From Pseudomonadota bacterium (lineage in GTDB: Bacteria; Myxococcota_A; UBA9042; GCA-2863065): 47,745 nt of DNA. Under the pieces are notes generated by a model. It did no database searches. It was not told the DNA's origin and was given only the letters and a program-made list of their open reading frames with translations. Below, piece by piece: positions 35,517 through 44,079 of the stretch. Position numbers and translations under genes: made by a program. The DNA lies in assembly GCA_005776725.1 (NCBI GenBank), contig SXOO01000275.1, positions 1 through 47,745 on the forward strand, written 5' to 3'. The number at the start of each line of letters is the position of its first letter. Positions within the stretch are counted from its first letter, which is position 1.

Positions 35517-37745
35517 ATGACAACGATCCGCAACGAACGTAAACGCTGCACTCTCGCACTGGCCTTTTCACTCGTGGCAGCCGGTTGCGAACTTCCGCCG
35601 GAACAGTCGAGCGCGGCTGAGGACGTTGGACAGGTCGACCCTGGAGACGTTGGCGGGGCGGTCCACGAAGACTCGACCGTGGCGGGCGACGCCGCCCAGC
35701 CAGATGTCGACGCGCCAGTGGACGTCGCCTCCTTGCAAGACGTCGCCCCACAGGACGACATCGCGCCGCCGGAGGACGACGCGGCGTCGCCGGAGGACTC
35801 AGGCTCGCCGAAGGACGTGGCGGCCCCCACGGATGTGCCGGCCCCGGAGGACGTGCCGGACCCGGAGGACGTGCCGGAACCGGAGGACGTGCCGGAACCG
35901 GAGGACGTGGCGACCTCGGAGGACGTAGCGACCTCGGAGGACGTAGCGACCTCGGAGGACCTAGCGTCTCCCGAGGACACCGCGTCATTGGACGACGCTG
36001 GCGAGAGCGACGGAGGCGCAGCCGACGACGTCGGCCAGCCGGACACATGCGGCTGTGGCATCGCCGTCTGTGGCGCGGGCCCATGCGATGAGGACTGTGG
36101 GACGTGCGCCGTTGGGAGTACGTGCACTGCGGGCTCCTGCGTGACCGACCCTTGCCAGCCCAAGTGCGACGGCGCCACGTGCGGCGGCGACGGCTGCGGT
36201 GGCTCGTGCGCGTGCGCCCTGGCGTCGGCAAAGTGCGTGAGCGGCCAGTGCATCTCAGACCAATGCGGCGACCGCGCCACGTGTGACCTGATCCCCGGTG
36301 CGCCGTGCCAGTGCGATCCGGCCTGCCTCGAACACGAAGACTGCTGCACCGACGCGTGCGTCGCGTGCAGCAGCGAGAGCCCACTCTACGCCATGGCCGT
36401 TTGCACCGTGGTCACGGAGAGCGTCGCGCGCTGCGCGGACGACGCGCTGGTGGTGGAGCCGATCGCCGCGGCGTGTGAGGAAGGGAGCTGTGCGCCGCTC
36501 TGTGGGGTTGATTGTCCGTGCGAGGCGGGCCAGGTATGCGTGGATGAGGTGTGCGAGCTCCCCTGCGAGCCCAGCTGCGGTCCCAGCTTCGAGTGCCATG
36601 ACGGCACCTGCGTCCAGACCGAGCCAGTCATCTTGCTCAGCTTCAACGCCGCCTACGCCGCCGCGCCGCTCTTCAAGACAGTGGCTCAGAACAACGCGAC
36701 CCACGACCTCACCTCGAGCCTCGGCCTCGGGACGTTGGTGCCGCGCTTTCTGGCTCACGTCGCGACGGCGAGCCCCGGTCAGTTCCACGGCGTGCAAGCG
36801 TCCTGCTTGTTGAACCAAGGCAACGAGTTCAGGGTGGTCGCTGAGGAAGGTGGCTCCACCACCATTCACCTCCTTCCGCTGAGCCCGGTCGCACTGCCGA
36901 CCTCCGGCTACGAGGTGCTGCTACACGTCTCGCGCCCACCGGTCCCGGAGCAGCTCAGCAATCGCGCCTCCGTGCACTTCGTCGTCTGGTCAGACAGCAT
37001 GAGCACGTCCTATCAGCGCGTTGGCATGCACCATCGGAAGATCTCAGGCGCCTCGGAGTACCAGATCGTGGCCACGCTCTCGCGGGGGGTCGGAACAGAT
37101 GACCCGAACTTCACGGCGCCCGACCCGATCCTCGTTGGGTCCGACGTGGTGCTCTCCGAGGAGAAGCCGGGGAACGGTGCGTGCAGCGGTGCGGCCCCCG
37201 GGATGATCGTACGCCTCCAGGTTGTGGGCACCATCTACAAGCTCAGAGCCTGGAAGGCTGGCACGACTGAGCCTACGGGGTGGGGCCAGACCGGCGCCTG
37301 GGTCGTACCCAAGCAGGGCGATCACATCGGGTTCCACCTCTACGCCCAGAGTCCGAACGTCGGACAACCTGGCGGCGCGGCCCTGGCCGCCGCGATGATC
37401 CGTACGCTCCCGCCCGGCGCATGGGACGCGCCAGTTGGTAGCGTGTTCCCGGGGCTGATCGATCAAGGGGGGCTCGCAAAGATCCGAGGCACGATCGAGT
37501 ACGCCGCGGGCAGCGCTCTGGCGGAGCGCTTCGTCGACTGTGCGAGCAGCGGCGACCTGATCTTCGAGCCCACACCGGACGACAGCAGCACGGGCGGCTG
37601 CCGCTATAGGCCTTCGGGGCCGAGCTGCGAGACGCAGGTCTACTGGAAGGACAAGCCCGGCGTGCAACAGGGCGAGGGACCTTGGGGCGGAGAGTCAACC
37701 GTGACCATCGCCGGCAACGTCAACCGGACGTGTCGAGTCAAGTAG
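35517..37745 (+). CDS. Surface lipoprotein with acidic PEDV stalk and somatomedin-B-like Cys region
   Basis: 742 residues from the ATG at 35517. The lipobox is VAAGC (Cys 24). Residues ~35-165 are an extremely Asp/Glu/Pro-rich stalk built from six-residue P-E-D-V-x-x repeats. A Cys-rich region follows (~178-365). Within it, ~247-283 has the spacing C-Q-C-D-P-A-C-L-E-H-E-D-C-C-T-D-A-C, which strongly recalls somatomedin-B domains. The C-terminal ~375 residues (from ILLSFNAAYAAAPLFK) are beta-rich and unrecognised. The layout of anchor, stalk, disulfide-rich head and large globular domain fits a surface adhesin or receptor, which is an inference. Confidence 0.75.
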   Translation: MTTIRNERKRCTLALAFSLVAAGCELPPEQSSAAEDVGQVDPGDVGGAVHEDSTVAGDAAQPDVDAPVDVASLQDVAPQDDIAPPEDDAASPEDSGSPKDVAAPTDVPAPEDVPDPEDVPEPEDVPEPEDVATSEDVATSEDVATSEDLASPEDTASLDDAGESDGGAADDVGQPDTCGCGIAVCGAGPCDEDCGTCAVGSTCTAGSCVTDPCQPKCDGATCGGDGCGGSCACALASAKCVSGQCISDQCGDRATCDLIPGAPCQCDPACLEHEDCCTDACVACSSESPLYAMAVCTVVTESVARCADDALVVEPIAAACEEGSCAPLCGVDCPCEAGQVCVDEVCELPCEPSCGPSFECHDGTCVQTEPVILLSFNAAYAAAPLFKTVAQNNATHDLTSSLGLGTLVPRFLAHVATASPGQFHGVQASCLLNQGNEFRVVAEEGGSTTIHLLPLSPVALPTSGYEVLLHVSRPPVPEQLSNRASVHFVVWSDSMSTSYQRVGMHHRKISGASEYQIVATLSRGVGTDDPNFTAPDPILVGSDVVLSEEKPGNGACSGAAPGMIVRLQVVGTIYKLRAWKAGTTEPTGWGQTGAWVVPKQGDHIGFHLYAQSPNVGQPGGAALAAAMIRTLPPGAWDAPVGSVFPGLIDQGGLAKIRGTIEYAAGSALAERFVDCASSGDLIFEPTPDDSSTGGCRYRPSGPSCETQVYWKDKPGVQQGEGPWGGESTVTIAGNVNRTCRVK
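35844..35987 (+). repeat. 18-nt coding tandem repeat, eight copies
   Basis: Eight in-frame 18-nt units encode PEDVPD, PEDVPE (twice), PEDVAT, SEDVAT (twice), SEDLAS and PEDTAS. Neighbouring copies are identical or differ by one or two bases, so slippage could change the stalk length without a frameshift. Confidence 0.85.
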
Positions 37746-37846
37746 TCCGTCCGTGAGCCCCAAGAGCCCTTGCCCACGGTCACGTCGCTGCGCTTGCCGT
37801 TCTTCTCACTGGCGCGAGCTCACCGCGCCGCCGTAAGCTGAACAGG

Positions 37847-38707
37847 ATGTTCGCCCGCATGTCTCTCCGGGCCCCTCGAGGTCCTCTTGTCCGTCACAGC
37901 GTCGCGCCAGTGGCGTGGGTGTGCTCGGGGCTGTTGTCCTGCACGAGCTCAACCGCAGGGCTCGTCCCGGCTCCCCCAGACGTTGTCCCGAGTACGCCCG
38001 CGGACGTGGCCTCGTCCCTCGACCTCAGCGGGACCGCCGGGCCCGGCGACGTTGGCCCAACCCACGATGGCGGGGGCTCTGTCGACGTGGTCGACGCGGC
38101 CGCCCCGGAGACCCCGCCTTTGCTGCCCGTTTTCGTCGGGTGTGGCGGGAACGACCGCTACGAGACCGCCATTTGCGTCCCGGACGGCTACTGCACGTTC
38201 AGCGAGGATGGGGTGCCGCGAGTGGAGTGCTGCGACGCGCCGTGCGACGGCGAGCTCGGGGGCGCGGGGGTTGGCTCGCCGGTGATGTTCACCCCCGCGG
38301 ACTGGAAGAAACACCCGACGCTGCCCGACGGGGCGCCGTGTCAGGAGATCGGGTACCGACTGCGCACCTGGCTCTACGGGCTGGGGCACCCACGCCATCA
38401 GTGGGCGGAGGTGGAGCTGGTCGACAAGCAAGGCCAGCCCTGTGCGGCCGAGCGGCTCGACATGGCTATCGAGTGTTACCCCTCCTACGCGGCGTCCGAG
38501 GTGGTGGTGGACGAGCCGACCCGTCGAGTGGAGCGGTGCCCTCTGACCGATCAGGGCGATGGCAAGGTCCGCCAGGTGTGGGTCCGCTGGCACCACTCGG
38601 ACTGGTGCGGCGAAGGGGCCCAGGGAGAGAAGAACCCGGACGCCAACGGCTGGTGCCACTTCGGCTACGCGTGGGTCACGCCCGAGCGGGCGCCGTGGCG
38701 GCAATGA
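37847..38707 (+). CDS. Cys-containing lipoprotein of unknown function
   Basis: 286 residues. A hydrophobic leader with lipobox LLSC (Cys 32) follows a long basic N-terminus; a start at Met 5 is possible. An acidic linker (~40-95) precedes a Cys- and Trp-rich domain (WLYGLGHPRHQWAEVEL, VWVRWHHSDWCGEG, WCHFGYAWVTPE). I do not recognise the fold; the Trp/Cys content suggests a small disulfide-stabilised binding domain. The stop overlaps the ATG of the LamG/fibrinogen-like gene (ATGA), so the two are translationally coupled and probably act together. Confidence 0.7.
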   Translation: MFARMSLRAPRGPLVRHSVAPVAWVCSGLLSCTSSTAGLVPAPPDVVPSTPADVASSLDLSGTAGPGDVGPTHDGGGSVDVVDAAAPETPPLLPVFVGCGGNDRYETAICVPDGYCTFSEDGVPRVECCDAPCDGELGGAGVGSPVMFTPADWKKHPTLPDGAPCQEIGYRLRTWLYGLGHPRHQWAEVELVDKQGQPCAAERLDMAIECYPSYAASEVVVDEPTRRVERCPLTDQGDGKVRQVWVRWHHSDWCGEGAQGEKNPDANGWCHFGYAWVTPERAPWRQ

Positions 38708-41322
38708 CGGGACCTGCGCGCGTAGGCCAGCCGGTGACTCTGCTTGTGCGGGCAGCTTGGCTGCGGCCGCTTGCGGCGCTTGCGGCGCTGGGGTGCCTCG
38801 AGCCGGTGCAGCGCCTGGAGGGGAACGAGCCAGACGTGGTGGCCGCGACGCCGCCAGTGCCCGGGCTCCTCGCGGCGTGGCGCTTCGACGACCCGGCCTC
38901 GAGCAGCCTCGTCGCCGTGAAGGAGGGATCGTGCGGCCGCGCCTGCGACGGCGCGGTGGTCGGCGTCTACGGGGAGCCCTGGCGAACCTCGATGAAGGGG
39001 TCCGGCCTCTGGGAGGCGGGTGAGCGCACGTTCCTCCAGCTGGACGGCGACGATGACGCGGTGCGGGTGGCTACCACGGACCACCTCTTCGCCGGACGGA
39101 CCGCCCTCACGCTCGAGGTCGAGCTGCGCCTCGCACCGGCACAGCTCCCCGTCGGCGGAGCCGGTGGCGACGCCAGTCTCCTCACGGTGGCGGATTGGGC
39201 GGACGACAACGCGCGCGTGCTCAGCCTTGGACTCGAAGATGGCCAGCCCACCCTCTCGCTCTGGCCCCCGAACCCCAAGGAGGTGTGCGCGGAGGTCGCG
39301 GCTTCGCCGGGGACGGAGCCAAGGTGCGTGACGGACCTCGAGTCGCCCACCGCGCTCGCGGCCGACCGCTGGGTGCGCGTCACGGCCACGTGGGTCGCCG
39401 GGGGATCGACCCGGCTCTACGTGGACGGCGCGCTCGTCGCGGAGACCACCTCATTCGTGGATCGGCTCTCACCCGCTGGGTTGCCGCTTTGGATCGGCGG
39501 GGCCGAAGACGGCCTCGGAACCGCCACCGTCGGTCATCTCTCCGCCGACCTCGCTGAGGTGCGCGTGTATGACCGCGCGCTCTCACCGGAGGAGGTGGCC
39601 ACGCGAGGGGCGCCTTCGGCCGGCGTCGATAGCCGCCCCCCGCCGTGCGCAGGCGCGGAAGGCGGCTGTGCATCCGGGGGGCCACGGGACCTCGCGGACT
39701 GGCCGGGCATCGCCGCGTGCGACGTCCCGAACGCCGCCTCCGCGTGGGACGATGGAGGCGCCTCCAGCGCCTGCGCCGACGGTTACCACCTCTGCTCGTC
39801 GACCGAGGTGAGGCACCTCACACCCAATCGTCTGCTGTGGGAGCTGCACGGGAGCTTCTGGAGCTGCCCCGACGCCTGCGGCTCCACCGTGCCGTTCGTG
39901 GGTCTGGACTGCGCGGACAAGGCCTGTCCGGGGCCTAACGCCACGCCCATGGAGGTCGCCGCGCTGGAGGCAACCCCGGGTGACGGCTCGCTAATCGTGG
40001 GCTGTGGGGCGCGCTGGTGCCGGGCGCTTCGGGCAGACGCGCCCCGCGGGGTGCTTTGCTGCGCCGACGCGTGTCGGCCGGCGGGAATCAACCCGACCCC
40101 GCGCGGTGAGCCCGACTGCGTGGTGAGCTGCGATGACTTGTCGAAGCTCCCGTGCGGCCAGGCGCAGGCGCGCGGGTGTCCTCCGCTCGACTGCGGTGGA
40201 GGGCGAGGCTACTTCTGCCCAGCGGCTGACGAGATCTGCAGCCCCAGCGGGTCGACCTGGGAGTGCAAGCCTGCCGCCGAGACGACCTCCCTGCTCTGCG
40301 AGGGGCTCTATGCGATGGGTGAGCGGCGCCATGGGACGCACCTCTTGGTCAAGAAGCTTGGCTGGGCGGCCACGAAGGTAAACGGCGAGTGCCTCATGGA
40401 CGTGGACGGGAGGGGCTGGACGCTGCTCACTCCCGCGGTCTCCGACTCCCTGGCGGGCGGAGTCGAGTACCTGTACCGCATGGTCGGGACTGGGACCACG
40501 CTACGTAGTCCGGTGACGCCATTGCGCTGGAGTTGGAGCGAGTTCGGCGTGGTCCCCGGTTTGTGGACTCGCGACGGCACTCACGAGTTCATCTGCGGGT
40601 CGCGTGTTCGCGCCCCGACCGATTTTCCCGTCTACAACAACCACAACGGCTACGGCGTGGGCTGCGTCTCGGCAGACTTCATCTTCGGCATCGGGACATC
40701 GCCGCAGAACACCGCAGACGAGTCGCTCCGCTATGTCATGAAGGTGCTCCCCCAGTCGGTCAGCAACGTGGCCGCGAGCGCCGAGTCCGCCACCGTGCCC
40801 CTCACCTCGGTCTACGACCATCCGGTCCTTGAGGGCGGCGGCGTCGCGAAACCGGCGGCGAGCACCGGAGACGCGCGCGTCTACTTCCGCCTCAACCGGA
40901 ACGACTGCGGCCTGGCATGCGTTGGCGACTCGTGCACCTGTCCCGCGGGGACGGCGTGCTCCAGCACGTTCCAATGCCTCCCCACGCGAACGGTGCGGAT
41001 TCGCGCGGTCACCAGCTCGACGGGCTATGTGGACCTCACCACAGCCGAGGGCTCAGTGGAGCTCAACTGCGCCGACACCGTGACGACCGAGTTGTTCTTC
41101 GGGCCATCCTTCGGTGTCTCGAACAGCTGCTCCTGGCAGGCCGTAGATGGGCGATGCCACGTGCAGGCCGAGATGGCGGACACCAGCACCAACGGCGGCG
41201 CCGCCTACGGCCTCGGTGAGCGGGACGAGTTCTACTCGGACTCGGACGGCGGGGAGACGGTGCAGGGCTACAACACCACTTGTGTTCGCGTGACCGAGGG
41301 CGAAGCCGTCCCGGGCCAGTGA
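38704..41322 (+). CDS. LamG plus fibrinogen-like-module lipoprotein
   Basis: 872 residues. The leader ends in LAALGC (Cys 31). Residues ~55-305 form a LamG/concanavalin-like domain (LLAAWRFDDPASSSL, TRLYVDGALVAETT, LAEVRVYDRALSPEEV). A Cys-rich middle follows (~320-455). The C-terminal ~390 residues (472-863) are the same module as in the protein at 31293, with long identical stretches such as ETTSLLCEGLYAMGERR and QNTA-x-ESLRYVMKVLPQ. The protein lacks that paralogue's SUMF1-like domain. LamG domains bind glycans or proteins, so a surface adhesion or matrix role is likely. Coupled to the upstream lipoprotein gene. Confidence 0.8.
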   Translation: MTGPARVGQPVTLLVRAAWLRPLAALAALGCLEPVQRLEGNEPDVVAATPPVPGLLAAWRFDDPASSSLVAVKEGSCGRACDGAVVGVYGEPWRTSMKGSGLWEAGERTFLQLDGDDDAVRVATTDHLFAGRTALTLEVELRLAPAQLPVGGAGGDASLLTVADWADDNARVLSLGLEDGQPTLSLWPPNPKEVCAEVAASPGTEPRCVTDLESPTALAADRWVRVTATWVAGGSTRLYVDGALVAETTSFVDRLSPAGLPLWIGGAEDGLGTATVGHLSADLAEVRVYDRALSPEEVATRGAPSAGVDSRPPPCAGAEGGCASGGPRDLADWPGIAACDVPNAASAWDDGGASSACADGYHLCSSTEVRHLTPNRLLWELHGSFWSCPDACGSTVPFVGLDCADKACPGPNATPMEVAALEATPGDGSLIVGCGARWCRALRADAPRGVLCCADACRPAGINPTPRGEPDCVVSCDDLSKLPCGQAQARGCPPLDCGGGRGYFCPAADEICSPSGSTWECKPAAETTSLLCEGLYAMGERRHGTHLLVKKLGWAATKVNGECLMDVDGRGWTLLTPAVSDSLAGGVEYLYRMVGTGTTLRSPVTPLRWSWSEFGVVPGLWTRDGTHEFICGSRVRAPTDFPVYNNHNGYGVGCVSADFIFGIGTSPQNTADESLRYVMKVLPQSVSNVAASAESATVPLTSVYDHPVLEGGGVAKPAASTGDARVYFRLNRNDCGLACVGDSCTCPAGTACSSTFQCLPTRTVRIRAVTSSTGYVDLTTAEGSVELNCADTVTTELFFGPSFGVSNSCSWQAVDGRCHVQAEMADTSTNGGAAYGLGERDEFYSDSDGGETVQGYNTTCVRVTEGEAVPGQ

Positions 41323-41343
41323 GGTGCGCCGGGTAGCCCGCGT

Positions 41344-42324
41344 TCAGAACCGCGCGGACAACCCCACCTGACCGTCGAGGCTCAGCATGGGAAGCACTAC
41401 GGCCGGCTGCTCCGAGGGCGCGAGCCAGAGGAGCACCGCGCCGGTAACCACCGCGGCAGCGCCCACTCCAAGGAGGGTCAGCCCGGCCGGGTAAACCTTC
41501 GCCTGCTCCTCTTCGAGCTCCGAGAACTCGCGGTCGTAGGTGGCCCGGTCCAGGTGTCCCTCGGCGAAGGCGTCGTTGTTGTTCTGCAAGTCCCCCTGAA
41601 GCGAAAATGCGTGACCCACGAGACCGCCGCCAACGGCGACGAGAGCGACCCCCGCACCCAGCGTGCTCCAACCCCAGACGCCGACCTCGAGGGTGCTGGA
41701 TGCTGCGAGCTTGGGGCCCGGCTCGACCGGCTGCACCGGGGGTGAAGGGGGCGGCGGCTCGACGGTGAGCACACTCTGAACGGGGGGAGTCTGCGACGAC
41801 ACGGAGATCAAGGTGACGTTGCCGACCCGTAGCGCGACGTCCCGCTCCTCCAACACGTCCGCTCCGCGACGCACCGACAGCCGTGCCGTCTGCCCGTCGC
41901 GCGCAGCGAGCCAGGGGGCTTCTAGGCTCTCGCCGTCGAGCATCACGGTGAGGCCTGGTTCGGGGACCGCGACGCGAACCAGGGCCGCGCGGAGCTTCAG
42001 CTGTGCCTCACACTCATCGAGCTGGCTGAGCGCCGGTAGCTCCTCCGGCGTGCGTTCGAGGGTCTCGGCCCGAACACGCTCGAGCCAGCGCCAGCACTCC
42101 ACTAGCGCGTCCGAGGGCGACCCGGTGGTGCGAGCAAGCGCGTGCCAAGCCTTCGCGGTGTTGAGGCCATACTTGTAGCTCGGGCTGAGCGCGTAGGCGG
42201 AGCGCCACAGGGGGATCGCTGCGGCGTATTGGCGCGCGCGGTAATGCGTGAGCGCGCGTTCGTGCAGCACCTCTGCGGGGCCGTCGACCAGCAACGAGAG
42301 CGCGACCAGGCTAGCGAGCGTCAT
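41344..42324 (-). CDS. Exported TPR-like protein with C-terminal membrane segments
   Basis: 326 residues. A weak signal peptide (MTLASLVALSLLVDG) is followed by TPR-like helices (LTHYRARQYAAAIPLWRSAYALSP). Next come a beta-rich PEGA-like segment (~115-170, VPEPGLTVMLDGESLEAPW), a Pro-rich linker and two hydrophobic stretches (~220-240 and ~280-302). Its ATG overlaps the stop of the Ser/Thr kinase gene (ATGA, 42321-42324), so the two are co-translated. A TPR protein coupled to an STPK is a recurrent arrangement in myxobacteria. It may scaffold or sense for the kinase, but that is an inference. Confidence 0.75.
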   Translation of the reverse strand: MTLASLVALSLLVDGPAEVLHERALTHYRARQYAAAIPLWRSAYALSPSYKYGLNTAKAWHALARTTGSPSDALVECWRWLERVRAETLERTPEELPALSQLDECEAQLKLRAALVRVAVPEPGLTVMLDGESLEAPWLAARDGQTARLSVRRGADVLEERDVALRVGNVTLISVSSQTPPVQSVLTVEPPPPSPPVQPVEPGPKLAASSTLEVGVWGWSTLGAGVALVAVGGGLVGHAFSLQGDLQNNNDAFAEGHLDRATYDREFSELEEEQAKVYPAGLTLLGVGAAAVVTGAVLLWLAPSEQPAVVLPMLSLDGQVGLSARF

Positions 42325-43916
42325 TGCGTGGGGCTGAGCGGCACGAAGCCGGTGGCCGGCGCCGACGGACCTCGCGGTTGGCTAGGGGGCGCCACGTCGC
42401 GGCCGCCGAACTCTTGCTGGGGCCGGGGCAGCAGAGCTCCCCGGCCCGGTTCACCTCCGCGCTCCCGCGCTCTGGTGAATTTCGCTTCGACGCGGCGTGG
42501 GGCCGTCTCACCGATGGTGGCGGTCGTGACTCCCCCGCTGGGATGCACCAGCAGCAGCGTACGGGACAGCCCTGGAGAGGTTGGCAGCTCGAGCGGTGTA
42601 GCGCCGAGGAGGTGCCCCCCCTCGAAGACAGCGGCGCCGCTGGGCGTGGACGTCACCGCCACGCCGATGTGGGTGGCGAGGTCGGCTCGTTCGCGCGCAG
42701 CTGAGCCCTCCGCGGCTCGCGGGTCCGGGCCGAGCATCGGCGCTGGGGGCTCGATGGCCGCGGGCTCGAACACGGCCACGGTGGGTTCGGCCACCGGCGC
42801 TGCCGCGGCGGGAAGACGCGCGGCGAAGAAGCCGACGGCCCCACCGAGCAGCGCCGCGGTTGCCACGGCGACCAGCCCCCGAGAACGGTTGCTCGATGAA
42901 GCACGGAGCGTAGCGCTGGTGTGGATTTCGGCGCTGGAGGTCGGCTCGTCCGCGGTAGGGGGGGCGCCCCTGGCAGGGGTCTCCAGTCGCCCGGGTGTGC
43001 TGTTCACCTCGTCGCTCAGGACCTGGCGGATGTGCGTGTGCGGTGGTCGCGCCAGTGGGTCCTTCGCCAGCAGCTCGGCCACGAGGCGGTCCAAGCGCGC
43101 CGACACGAGCGCTCGTGACGAGACCCGGGGCGCTGGCGCGTCGAGGTGCTGCGCGATAACTACGCCCCCGGGGCCAAGGAACGGCGGGGCTCCCGTCAGC
43201 AGCTGAAAGAGCACGACCCCCAGCGCGTAGAGGTCCGAAGCCGGTGTGGCGGATAGCCCGGCGATGACCTCCGGGCTGGTACACGTGGGCGTGCCCATCA
43301 GCTGCCCCGAGCGCGTGAGCGAGTCGGTCGCATCACTGTCCATCTGTGCCGCCAGCCCGAAGTCGAGGACCTTCACGAAGTCCCCGTAGATCCCTGCCCC
43401 CGAGAGACGCATGACGTTGGCTGCCTTGACGTCCCGATGGACCACCCCGGCGGCGTGAGCACACTCGAGCGCCCCCAGAACCTGCATCGCGATAGTTGCC
43501 GCTCGTGCGGGGGGCAGAGGGAGCGAGAGTGCAGAAAGCGGGACCCCCTCCAGGCGCTCCATGACAAGAAACGGCTCCCCCAGCGCCGACGTGCCCGAGT
43601 CCAAGACCGAGACGATGTGCGGGTGTTGTAGGAGGGCCACCATCCGCGCTTCGCGGGCGAAGCGACGGATCCTGTCAGTGCGGCTTAGCGCCTCCGATCG
43701 GAGCACCTTCACCGCCACCGCCCGCCCCGTGGGCTGGTGGACAGCGGCATACACCTCGCCCATGCCGCCACGCCCCAAGAGCTCTGAGAGGGCATAGCCG
43801 CCGGGAAGCACGAGACCCGTCATCCGCGGCGTGGAGGGCGCGTCCTGCGAAAGTGGGCTGAGCTCGGAGCCGTGGGGGCCGGGTCCCTCAGAGTGGCTGG
43901 TGTGCCGCAGTACCAT
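42321..43916 (-). CDS. Membrane Ser/Thr protein kinase with PEGA domain
   Basis: 531 residues. The kinase domain is complete: glycine loop GRGGMGEVY (48-56), catalytic Lys 70 in AVAVK, HRDVKAANV with catalytic Asp 162, DFGLA (185-189) and an SPE variant of the APE motif (214-216). A single membrane segment (~348-366) is followed by an extracytoplasmic PEGA domain (~424-487, VAVTSTPSGAAVFEGGHLLG). The C-terminal tail from ~488 is encoded partly by a repeated DNA element also present upstream of the gene. Substrates are unknown. It is coupled to a TPR-like gene and lies downstream of an FHA regulator, which could read its phosphorylation. Confidence 0.9.
   Translation of the reverse strand: MVLRHTSHSEGPGPHGSELSPLSQDAPSTPRMTGLVLPGGYALSELLGRGGMGEVYAAVHQPTGRAVAVKVLRSEALSRTDRIRRFAREARMVALLQHPHIVSVLDSGTSALGEPFLVMERLEGVPLSALSLPLPPARAATIAMQVLGALECAHAAGVVHRDVKAANVMRLSGAGIYGDFVKVLDFGLAAQMDSDATDSLTRSGQLMGTPTCTSPEVIAGLSATPASDLYALGVVLFQLLTGAPPFLGPGGVVIAQHLDAPAPRVSSRALVSARLDRLVAELLAKDPLARPPHTHIRQVLSDEVNSTPGRLETPARGAPPTADEPTSSAEIHTSATLRASSSNRSRGLVAVATAALLGGAVGFFAARLPAAAAPVAEPTVAVFEPAAIEPPAPMLGPDPRAAEGSAARERADLATHIGVAVTSTPSGAAVFEGGHLLGATPLELPTSPGLSRTLLLVHPSGGVTTATIGETAPRRVEAKFTRARERGGEPGRGALLPRPQQEFGGRDVAPPSQPRGPSAPATGFVPLSPTQ
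42418..42481. repeat. Palindromic repeat element, copy inside the kinase gene
   Basis: This shares 46 of 48 bases (42434-42481 vs 44004-44051) with the copy between kinase and FHA genes. Similarity extends a further ~16 nt outward. It contains GGTTCACC...GGTGAATT arms and a GCCGGGG/CCCCGGC stem. It is read in frame as part of the kinase tail (KFTRARERGGEPGRG). Confidence 0.75.
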
Positions 43917-43986
43917 GATCAGGTCAGGACCCTAGGAACTCCAGAGGAGCGAGTCAAGGTGCGGCGCCCGAACCGGTAACTGATGT

Positions 43987-44051
43987 TGGGGCCGGGGGCA
44001 GGGGAGCTCCCCGGCCCGGTTCACCTCCGCGCTCTCGCGCTCCGGTGAATT
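43987..44051. repeat. Palindromic repeat element, intergenic copy
   Basis: Second copy, in the 163-nt gap between the kinase start and the FHA gene stop and in the same orientation as the intragenic copy. It has a perfect GGGGAGCTCCCC palindrome and TTCACC/GGTGAA arms around CGCG-rich loops. It may be a REP-like element, a terminator for the FHA gene or a regulatory hairpin. Confidence 0.7.
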
Positions 44052-44079
44052 GCCGATGATGGGGTGTAGGTCACACCCG

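Noticed and set aside
37915..38703. N-terminal extension of the LamG protein upstream of 38704
   Set aside because: It lies entirely under the 37847-38707 lipoprotein in another frame and is Arg-rich. The signal peptide and lipobox start only after the ATG at 38704.
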